From positions 1 to 13,512 of the forward strand of contig CADBRS010000214.1 of NCBI GenBank assembly GCA_902797125.1: DNA of 13,512 nt. The letters run 5' to 3'. The first letter of the stretch is position 1; every line of letters begins with the position of its first letter. The stretch comes from an uncultured Ruminococcus sp. (GTDB taxonomy: Bacteria; Bacillota; Clostridia; Oscillospirales; CAG-272). Shown in pieces: positions 6,316-12,369 of this stretch. The position numbers and the translations under genes are program-made. The notes under the pieces are model-generated. The model ran no database searches. It saw nothing but the letters and a program-made list of their open reading frames with translations, and was not told the DNA's origin.

Positions 6316-8220
6316 TTAATCTGCATATTGCTCAACGAAAGCGCTGATATAGCCGTATCTGCGCGAAAGGAACTGGATCAGGTAATCCTGCTGGCGATGG
6401 AACGTGTTGTATTCCAGCACCCAGTTATCGTTCGCACCGACTTTCTTATCAAGGATCTTCCATTTCTCAAAATTGTACCGGGCTGACAGTTCCAGCCGGT
6501 CCGTCCACTCGTCGATGAACACGCTTGCATTGCGCAGTTCATATTCACCTCGGTCGTAGACCTGCAGTAAGATCTGCTGGAAGACGGGCAGTCTGAGCAG
6601 ATATTTGATGATATAACTGCCCTGCAAATAGGACGTGCTCGTGTCCCGGTTGCCGTAGTTGCAGTTCCCTGCTCCCAGGTCGAAATCCCATACCGGTCCC
6701 ATATGGAAGACCCCGTTCTGATCCAGCACCATATAGCAACTGGAATGAAAACTGGCATCCATGTTCATCAACATATCCTCGACGAGATACCAGCCGGCAT
6801 AGGAAGCCATGTCGATATAATCGGAAATTTTTTCCGTTTGTTTTTCGTGAACGATATTGTAAGCCGTCTTCCAACGGTTGACGACGTAGTCCAGCATATC
6901 GGGAGTCAGTTCGTCTGCGTCAGGCGATTTGAATGTCATCCAATGCCCGTCCACGTTGCAGAAGCACATATCCGCGACGGGATCGTAATAGCCCTGGCCG
7001 AACTGTTCCCATCGGTTCTTCTGACTGTCCGAGACCTCGTTGACGTGGCCGTCCCATTCCAGGATATACCCGCACTCATCAGGCACCATCGGAGCTTTGT
7101 ATTCAGTCACGTTGATCCGGTTCTTGTTGATGACGATCTTTTCGATCAGCGTGTAATTGCCCCAGTAACTGCCGTTCAGGTACAGATCGACGAAACGGAC
7201 GTGCATGGTAGTCAGACCGAGCGCTTCGGAAAAATAGGCTGCAACGGCATTGCGCAAAAGCGATTTGTCCTGATAGTTCGAAACCAGACAGAAAGACTTG
7301 CCTGAGGCAAGACCCAGCCACTGCACTTTCTCTTCGAGCTTGATATTGTATCCTTTTTTGGGAAAATGCCAGGACGTGTTCCCTCTGCCCTTGATCGTTC
7401 CCCGGGCGGTCACCGTCTTCACGGGATAACCGGATACGGCGCTCTCTCCTCCGCTCACCGTCACCGTGACGGGAACCGGCGTTACTTTGTCCGTGATCCC
7501 TGCGAATTCGTCCGTGGTCACGCACATCGTGGAGAGGCCCGTGTTCAGATTCTCGACTGTTACTTTGTATGTGATCCCTGAACCCGAGTGAAAAACGATC
7601 TTCTTCTGCGAGGTCAGATCCAAAGCGGTCATACCGCTGACGATCTCATGCCCCTCTTCATCCGTCATGTTTCCCGAACCTTTGTATTCAAAAGTCGGGA
7701 TCAGCGCGGAGCGGTCCAGGCCCGCCGGGATCACGGCGGTAATGTTCTGACCCTGGATGCGGCAGGCTACGCCGAAAGGCAATTCGGGATTTTTGGAAGT
7801 TTCAAAAACGAAAAGCGTCAAGCCGGACGAAACGTCCGCACGCTTCACGGAAGAAAGATCCCAAAAGCCTGTCCCGGCTTCCGTGGATGCTGGCGAAATC
7901 GTATTCTGATCCTTCAGATCGAGTGAGCGGTAGGACTGAGTCTCTTTTTCGGTCTCTGTCTCTTTGTCCGTTTCGGTCTCTTTCTCTGTTTCTGTGGGCT
8001 GATCCTGAACCGTTTCGGTACCGTTCCCGGACTCATCCGAGGTATCCCGTTCCGTTTCGAAAGGACCGGTTTCGGTATCCGAGCCGGATGTTTCAGGTAT
8101 CTTGACTGATTCTGTTTCCGAATCGCTGTCCGTCGAAGGAACTGATGACTGCGTGCAGGAAGCCAGTGAGATCAGCAGGATCAGAAAAGCACAGATCAAA
8201 GAAATGGTTCGTTTGAACAT
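6316..8220 (-). CDS. CotH-kinase-family lipoprotein
   Basis: 634 aa. A lipoprotein signal peptide ends in lipobox LASC, with the lipidated Cys at 22. Residues about 29-96 are a low-complexity Ser/Thr/Glu/Asp linker. Residues about 115-275 look like one or two beta-sandwich domains. The CotH domain follows: GRGNTSW (278-284), PKKGYNIKL (287-295), the KSF-LVSNYQDKSLLRN stretch (308-324), the DLYLNGSYWGNYTLIEK stretch (345-361), and the metal-binding-like GPVWDFDLGAGN (508-519). CotH of Bacillus phosphorylates spore coat proteins with an atypical kinase fold. Here the protein would be anchored outside the membrane, so its phosphate donor and substrate are unclear. It starts 7 nt after the DacF-like stop codon, and its ribosome site TGAGG overlaps that stop, indicating translational coupling. 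Family assignment is strong; activity is inferred. Confidence 0.9.
   Translation of the reverse strand: MFKRTISLICAFLILLISLASCTQSSVPSTDSDSETESVKIPETSGSDTETGPFETERDTSDESGNGTETVQDQPTETEKETETDKETETEKETQSYRSLDLKDQNTISPASTEAGTGFWDLSSVKRADVSSGLTLFVFETSKNPELPFGVACRIQGQNITAVIPAGLDRSALIPTFEYKGSGNMTDEEGHEIVSGMTALDLTSQKKIVFHSGSGITYKVTVENLNTGLSTMCVTTDEFAGITDKVTPVPVTVTVSGGESAVSGYPVKTVTARGTIKGRGNTSWHFPKKGYNIKLEEKVQWLGLASGKSFCLVSNYQDKSLLRNAVAAYFSEALGLTTMHVRFVDLYLNGSYWGNYTLIEKIVINKNRINVTEYKAPMVPDECGYILEWDGHVNEVSDSQKNRWEQFGQGYYDPVADMCFCNVDGHWMTFKSPDADELTPDMLDYVVNRWKTAYNIVHEKQTEKISDYIDMASYAGWYLVEDMLMNMDASFHSSCYMVLDQNGVFHMGPVWDFDLGAGNCNYGNRDTSTSYLQGSYIIKYLLRLPVFQQILLQVYDRGEYELRNASVFIDEWTDRLELSARYNFEKWKILDKKVGANDNWVLEYNTFHRQQDYLIQFLSRRYGYISAFVEQYAD
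7936..7995 (-). repeat. 18-nt tandem repeat coding a Thr/Glu/Lys linker
   Basis: Residues 76-95 of the CotH-family lipoprotein read as about three imperfect copies of a six-residue unit of the type ETET(D/E)K. On the plus strand this appears as recurring GTCTCTTT/CGGTCTCT blocks. It is a spacer between lipid anchor and folded domains. The repeat is in multiples of three, so copy-number change would alter linker length without a frameshift. Confidence 0.75.
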
Positions 8221-8227
8221 ACTATCC

Positions 8228-9622
8228 TCATTTGGAACCGTAGAAATATCGGCTCATCTTTCTTTTTTTGACATAGTTGTGGCGTATGACCAGCGTCAGG
8301 ATCAAAGAAAGTAAAACAAAGGAGACAAATGACACCTGGACAACGATATTCTTTTCAAACAGCCGGATCCGATTCAAGAGACCGGCCAGACCCTGGAGTC
8401 CCGCCTCTTCGGTGCAGACCAGTTTGCCTGTGCCCAGATCTCTCCCTTGAAATACAAGTCTCACGTAGCCGACTTCGGCATTCTTTTCGATCGGAGGAGT
8501 CAGTGAAGAAGCCGTCAATCTGAACTGACTTTCAGAAAGATCGTCCAGATCCAGGCTGACCGGTGCAAATGCGATCAATTCTTCAGATACCGTCAGCGGC
8601 ATTTTCGTCACTGTGGAAAAGCCGGACACGGGCAACTCCAACACCTTGTCTCCGGGTTTGACGAGCACGCGGGTGCCAAATTTGGCCTCACCCCAGTCCA
8701 GCAATTTAATGATCTCGGAATAGGATGAGATATTTCCAGTCTTGCTCTCCGTGCCCCCCAAAGCGAGGCATAGGAAGGAAGCGCTGTCGCTGTGCGTGAA
8801 TGTCACGGCGCAATAGCCTCCCTCGTCCGTGTAGCCCGCGTTGAGCCCGATGCAGCGGCTGTCATAGAAGGCGTTGGTCCGGAATTGGGTGACCAGATCC
8901 GAGCGGTTGTAGAAAAGCCTCTCATCGGACAGATTGGTCCGGGGGCACAGATAACGCTCTGTTGCCGCTATGATCCGGTATGTGTCGTTTTGCAGCGCAA
9001 ATACACAGATCTTGAGCAGGTCTCTGGCCGTCGTCACCATCTCGTCGTGATGCAGACCAGAGGCGTTTGAAAAATGAGTCCGGTCAGCGCCGATCGACAA
9101 AGCCTTGGCATTCATCCGGTCGACGAATGCTCCTACAGATCCGGATGAGACAACGGCGAGCACATTGGCGCAGTCGTTGTATCCGCCCACAATCAGTCCG
9201 TACAAAAGGTCCTTGACGGTGACCGTTTCATCCCGCTTCAGCTTCATGGAATTGCCTTCGGCACCGGCCAGCATAGCCGACGTGACCGTGATCGTTTCCT
9301 CCATCCGGTATTCGAAAAACTCGCAAAGCAATGCACCGGACATGACTTTGACGATGGATGCAGGATAGACAGTCTGGTCCGCGTTGTTGGCATAGAGGAT
9401 CTGGTCGGACCGGATCTCATACAGCATGGACGCTTTGACGTCTCCGAAGGACGGATAACTGACGCAGTCCTGCCAAAAGCCGGTCCCGTTCTGATCAAAG
9501 GTCTCATCGAGACCAGGTTCAGCCGCAGAAACCGCGGATGCGGACAAAATGATGAAGCACAGGATGAAGAGCAACAGCGTCGTGAATCTACATATGATGT
9601 TCGCTGAAGTATGCTTTCGCAT
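8228..9622 (-). CDS. DacF-like D-alanyl-D-alanine carboxypeptidase homologue with altered active-site motifs
   Basis: 464 aa. A signal peptide covers residues 1-33 (cleavage likely after SAVSA). The peptidase S11 domain spans about 45-320 and the beta-rich C-terminal domain of penicillin-binding protein 5 type about 325-405. A membrane-anchoring helix lies at about 427-446, followed by a basic tail. SxxK is present as SIVK (89-92). The second motif, normally SGN, reads GYN (147-149) inside VGGYNDCAN. The third, normally KTG, reads NAG (261-263) inside GLNAGYTDEGGYC. Classic members trim the terminal D-Ala of peptidoglycan stems; with two of three motifs changed, activity is uncertain. I chose the ATG at 9622 over the one at 9631 because GAGAGG lies 9 nt upstream of it but directly abuts the other. 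It overlaps ribF by 35 nt. Confidence 0.85.
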   Translation of the reverse strand: MRKHTSANIICRFTTLLLFILCFIILSASAVSAAEPGLDETFDQNGTGFWQDCVSYPSFGDVKASMLYEIRSDQILYANNADQTVYPASIVKVMSGALLCEFFEYRMEETITVTSAMLAGAEGNSMKLKRDETVTVKDLLYGLIVGGYNDCANVLAVVSSGSVGAFVDRMNAKALSIGADRTHFSNASGLHHDEMVTTARDLLKICVFALQNDTYRIIAATERYLCPRTNLSDERLFYNRSDLVTQFRTNAFYDSRCIGLNAGYTDEGGYCAVTFTHSDSASFLCLALGGTESKTGNISSYSEIIKLLDWGEAKFGTRVLVKPGDKVLELPVSGFSTVTKMPLTVSEELIAFAPVSLDLDDLSESQFRLTASSLTPPIEKNAEVGYVRLVFQGRDLGTGKLVCTEEAGLQGLAGLLNRIRLFEKNIVVQVSFVSFVLLSLILTLVIRHNYVKKRKMSRYFYGSK

Positions 9623-10523
9623 TATTGACATCCTCTCGGATCGCGTCGGACAGAGCCGCCGCGTCCGCCAGTTTATATTCGTCCCGGATCCGTTTCAGAA
9701 AAGATACTTTGATGATCTTCCCATAGAGATCTTCCTCAAAATCCAGAATATGTGTTTCGCAGTTGACGTGAGCCGAAGTTTCCAGGGTCGGTCTGAACCC
9801 GACATTGGTCACGGAAGGATAGGTTTGCCCATCGATCCGGGTGGTCGTCACGTACACGCCCCTGCGGGGCACCAGCATATTCTCACCGAAGACCTGGTTG
9901 ACCGTCGGATAACTGAGCGCCTTGCCCACATGTTTTCCGGAAACCACTTCGGACGTGACGGAAAAGGGACGTCCCAAAACCGTCGTTGCCGTTTCCATGT
10001 CTCCGGCCCGAACGAGCCAGCGAATCCGGCTGGACGAGATCGTGCTGCCCAGAACGGACCGTCTGGGAAGAACGATCACATTATCGAACCGTGCCTGCAG
10101 ATCCCGGGGCTGTCCTTCGCCCTTCTGACCGAATCTGAAATTGTATCCGCAGACCACGCCTGCAGTCCGGTACTCGCGAATCAGCTTTTCACTGATAAAT
10201 GCAGGATAAGGCATGTCTCTGAGTGACTCGAAGTCCTCAACAATGACATAGTCCATACCGGCCTGCGCAAACAGTTCCACCCGCTCCTCGAACGTAGTGA
10301 TATGCCCGATGGGCGCACGTGACAGATAATCCGATGACGGATTCCTGAAGCACCATGCCGCGCTGCGGATCTCTTCGTCCGAATCCTGAAGCTTGGAACA
10401 CATTTTTTTCACGCAGCGAAGAATCTCCGCATGAGCGACGTGAACACCGTCAAAGTTACCCAGACCAAGCACGAGTCGTGGCGCCTGGCCGGTCTCTTTT
10501 CCGGTCCGCAAATCGATTACCAT
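9588..10523 (-). CDS. ribF: Bifunctional riboflavin kinase / FAD synthetase
   Basis: 311 aa, the usual size. The N-terminal FAD synthetase (nucleotidyltransferase) domain has LGNFDGVHVAH (21-31), CGYNFRFG (125-132) and SSSRIR (163-168). The C-terminal riboflavin kinase domain has SGKHVGKALSYPTVN (195-209, the GxxxGxxxxxPTAN-like loop with its Thr), RRGVY (220-224), NVGFRPT (240-246) and ETHILDFEEDLYG (256-268). It makes FMN from riboflavin and then FAD, in the cytoplasm. Two small departures are seen: HVAH where HxGH is usual, and SYPTVN where GFPTAN is usual. It begins 7 nt after the ireB stop codon with only a weak AAAGAG ribosome site overlapping the end of ireB, so translation may depend on ireB. 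No FMN riboswitch is seen upstream. Confidence 0.95.
   Translation of the reverse strand: MVIDLRTGKETGQAPRLVLGLGNFDGVHVAHAEILRCVKKMCSKLQDSDEEIRSAAWCFRNPSSDYLSRAPIGHITTFEERVELFAQAGMDYVIVEDFESLRDMPYPAFISEKLIREYRTAGVVCGYNFRFGQKGEGQPRDLQARFDNVIVLPRRSVLGSTISSSRIRWLVRAGDMETATTVLGRPFSVTSEVVSGKHVGKALSYPTVNQVFGENMLVPRRGVYVTTTRIDGQTYPSVTNVGFRPTLETSAHVNCETHILDFEEDLYGKIIKVSFLKRIRDEYKLADAAALSDAIREDVNNAKAYFSEHHM
9632..9637 (-). promoter_or_regulatory. Ribosome binding site deciding the DacF-like start
   Basis: GAGAGG on the minus strand lies inside the ribF coding sequence. It is 9 nt from the ATG at 9622 and 0 nt from the ATG at 9631, so the downstream ATG is the likely start, and expression is probably coupled to ribF translation. 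Confidence 0.6.
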
Positions 10524-10530
10524 GTCTCTG

Positions 10531-10755
10531 TCACTCTTTCAGATAATTGAACAGCAAATCTTTGAGCAGTTCATCGCGATCGATATAACGGACGAGAACC
10601 CTGGCATTTCCGACATTTGTGATGTAGGTCGGGTCTTCACTCAGCAAATAGCCTACCAATTGCCCGACGGGATCGTATCCGCCCTCCTGAAGCAGCGCAT
10701 AAACCGCCTTCAAGGCTTCGCCGGATGTCATCTTTTTATCTGTTTGTTCACTCAT
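10531..10755 (-). CDS. ireB: IreB family regulatory phosphoprotein (UPF0297), N-terminally short
   Basis: 74 aa. The core matches the IreB/YrzL family: EALKAVYALLQEGGYDPVGQ, LVGYLLSEDPTYIT and NARVLVRYIDRDELLKDLL correspond to the family's GYNPINQ, VGYLLSGDP-YI and ARxLIRxxxRDE. In Enterococcus faecalis IreB is phosphorylated on N-terminal threonines by the PASTA kinase IreK and controls cephalosporin resistance. Usual length is near 88 aa; here the N-terminal Thr/Phe segment is missing and the start region reads MSEQTDKKMTSGE. An in-frame TGA directly before a possible TTG start at 10761 rules out a longer N-terminus. The ATG at 10755 has GGAAGGTGA (10762-10770) at good spacing. It is first in the operon, followed by ribF; ruvX, its common neighbour, is absent. 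Confidence 0.92.
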   Translation of the reverse strand: MSEQTDKKMTSGEALKAVYALLQEGGYDPVGQLVGYLLSEDPTYITNVGNARVLVRYIDRDELLKDLLFNYLKE

Positions 10756-10783
10756 GGTCAATCACCTTCCATTCCAGTATACT

Positions 10784-10812
10784 ATTTTAATCTTATATTG
10801 GGATAATGTCAA
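10784..10812 (-). promoter_or_regulatory. Near-consensus sigma-A promoter of the ireB operon
   Basis: Minus strand: -35 TTGACA (10807-10812), 17-nt spacer, -10 TAAAAT (10784-10789). The start of transcription should be near 10777, giving a leader of about 20 nt to the ireB ATG. A weak 5-bp hairpin, AGACG (10812-10816)/CGTCT (10824-10828), touches the upstream edge of the -35 box. No other promoter is evident within the operon, so this one probably drives all five genes. Confidence 0.88.
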
Positions 10813-10859
10813 GACGAAAAGCCCGTCTCTCCGATTGCTCTAGCATTTTCATGGATTTG

Positions 10860-10886
10860 AAAAGGCACTCCGGTTTTCGAAGTGCC
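10860..10886 (-). terminator. Intrinsic terminator of the serpin gene
   Basis: On the minus strand GGCACT (10881-10886) pairs with AGTGCC (10864-10869), with two further inner CG pairs after one mismatch, and is followed by four T (10860-10863). It lies about 65 nt after the serpin stop codon and before the ireB promoter. The T run is short, so efficiency may be partial and read-through into ireB is possible. Confidence 0.7.
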
Positions 10887-10951
10887 CAATGTGTATTATT
10901 ATGGTGTCATGATGGTTTTACGAGAGAAAAACGAGGCATTCAGAAAAGCCG

Positions 10952-12271
10952 TCACGCAGACAAATCGTTCATAATGCCTTCAAACAGCACGATGCCGGAG
11001 CTTTCATGGATCAGCATATAGACGAACGGACGGTCGAGGAACAACTCGATCTCTTTGCCCATCATACCTTCACTGGCTTTATCCATAACGATCGCCGTGA
11101 CCGCAGCCGCTTTGATCCCGTTCTGATCCAATTCAAAATGAGTTTTCTGGATGGACTCGTAAATGTAGACGTTATGGTCCGGGATCTCGATCATGGCGGA
11201 AAAATCCGCTTGCGTGGGATGATATCCTGTGCGGAGACCCATCACAGGCATAACCTCATTCAGATCGATGGCATAATCCAGTTGGAATTGGGGGATACGG
11301 GTTTTTACGGCACAGTAAGTCTCTTCAGACAAGAGACGGCCGGCTTTTTCAGACGTTAAGGTGCTCAAATACTCCTTTGCCGTGATCCCTTCCTCAGGCA
11401 GGATAGCGACGAAAGAGAAACCGGCTTCCAGGGGCATCTTGAAGGCTTTCGCATCTTCGGATATGTAACACGTTCCGATCGTTTTGCACAAATAAGCTGC
11501 GTCCACTTCATGCCCGTCCGCGCATGTGAACTTATCATTCGTGACCTGATAGTCTTCATACTGTTCCCGCCATGCGGCTTCGACCAGCAAAGCGTTGATC
11601 AGGACCATGACGGCATCGGGATTCAGCTCATCGAGGATCTCTTTGACCAAACCGTCGGTCTGATCGCTGCACCAATTGTTGATCGCGGTCAGGGCGTCAT
11701 CTTTCTGAAAATTCAGGCTGAATATCGAGGCTTTATACTTTTCGCCTGCCGTCTTCAGATAATCCTCTTTGACGTACGGCTCATAGTCTTTATTGATCCA
11801 GACGGAATTGGCCAGATTCACCTTGGTCTGTTTATCGCCTTGGCGATCGGCCAGGATCTGGAAATAACTCAAGAGAGACTGGGCAAATGCCGTTCCCTGC
11901 GCTTTGGTCATTCCGAAAACGGTTTGGAACTCTTCAGCCGTGACGCTTTGAGAACCGGCATAGCACAGTGCGAAAGCCATGAATGCTGAAAAAGGAGACA
12001 GGCAGATATTACTGTCCGGATCCGCCTGCTGAACGGTCTTTACGAACTCATAGGCAAAATGCTGATAGGCCTGCACCAGCTCTTCCGAAACAGCGAGATC
12101 AGGGTCATCCAGGGCCTGAAACGCCTCCGGTGAACTCAACAGCCTGTACAGTTCCCCGCTTGGTTCCGAATCCGTTTCCGGAGCCGGTTGCGGACTGGTC
12201 GTTTGGCATGCGCTCAATGAGGGAATCGCGATCATGCAAATCAAAAGGAGCAAAGCAACGGTTCTTTTCAT
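10952..12271 (-). CDS. Serpin-family protease inhibitor, lipoprotein
   Basis: 439 aa. The signal peptide ends in lipobox LSAC with lipidated Cys22, followed by a short Pro/Ser/Glu linker. The serpin fold begins near residue 55. Seen are NICLSPFSAFMAFALCYAGS (88-107), a breach/shutter region, NLANSVWINKDYEPYV (152-167), INALLVEAAWREQY (225-238) and the C-terminal signature FLDRPFVYMLIHESSGIVLF (411-430). The reactive centre loop begins NGIKAAAVTAIVMDKAS (384-400), with an Ala-rich hinge compatible with an inhibitor. Counting 17 residues from the hinge puts the cleaved bond at Ala399-Ser400, which would suit an elastase- or subtilisin-like protease; this is inference. The start at 12271 is favoured over 12289 because GAGGAGGA (12278-12285) lies 6 nt upstream. 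Anchored outside, it would trap proteases near the cell surface. Confidence 0.93.
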   Translation of the reverse strand: MKRTVALLLLICMIAIPSLSACQTTSPQPAPETDSEPSGELYRLLSSPEAFQALDDPDLAVSEELVQAYQHFAYEFVKTVQQADPDSNICLSPFSAFMAFALCYAGSQSVTAEEFQTVFGMTKAQGTAFAQSLLSYFQILADRQGDKQTKVNLANSVWINKDYEPYVKEDYLKTAGEKYKASIFSLNFQKDDALTAINNWCSDQTDGLVKEILDELNPDAVMVLINALLVEAAWREQYEDYQVTNDKFTCADGHEVDAAYLCKTIGTCYISEDAKAFKMPLEAGFSFVAILPEEGITAKEYLSTLTSEKAGRLLSEETYCAVKTRIPQFQLDYAIDLNEVMPVMGLRTGYHPTQADFSAMIEIPDHNVYIYESIQKTHFELDQNGIKAAAVTAIVMDKASEGMMGKEIELFLDRPFVYMLIHESSGIVLFEGIMNDLSA

Positions 12272-12314
12272 ATTTTTTCCTCCTCGCAACTGATGTTTTT
12301 TGGCATGAAAGAAT

Positions 12315-12355
12315 CAAACCTTTCACAATAAGATGTACCCTTTGTGAAAGGTTTG
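12315..12355. repeat. Perfect 14-bp inverted repeat upstream of the serpin gene
   Basis: CAAACCTTTCACAA (12315-12328) and TTGTGAAAGGTTTG (12342-12355) are perfect inverted arms separated by 13 nt. The repeat lies 15 nt after the diguanylate cyclase stop codon and 44 nt before the serpin start. It could be an operator over the serpin promoter, or a hairpin ending the cyclase transcript. The minus-strand sequence after it, ATTCTTTC, is only a poor U tract, so the operator reading is slightly preferred. Confidence 0.85.
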
Positions 12356-12361
12356 TGACAA
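12332..12361 (-). promoter_or_regulatory. Possible weak promoter for the serpin gene
   Basis: Minus strand: TTGTCA (12356-12361), 18-nt spacer, TACATC (12332-12337). The -10 match is poor (3 of 6). If real, one arm of the 14-bp inverted repeat fills the spacer and the other covers the transcription start, a layout typical of a repressor operator. Confidence 0.35.
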
Positions 12362-12369
12362 ATTTAGAC

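Noticed and set aside
7936..7995. CRISPR-like or mobile-element repeat
   Set aside because: The repeat is a simple in-frame coding repeat with no unique spacers and lies within a linker of the CotH-like protein.
9549..10226. Plus-strand open frame of 225 codons opposite ribF and the DacF-like gene
   Set aside because: It runs antisense across the boundary of two recognised genes and shows no domain.
10756..10951. FMN riboswitch or other structured leader ahead of the ireB-ribF operon
   Set aside because: The leader from the predicted start near 10777 to the ireB ATG is only about 20 nt; the rest of the gap holds the promoter and the serpin terminator.
12315..12355. CRP-type site (TGTGA-N6-TCACA)
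   Set aside because: The half-sites are in the opposite order (TCACA first, then TGTGA) and too far apart for this class.
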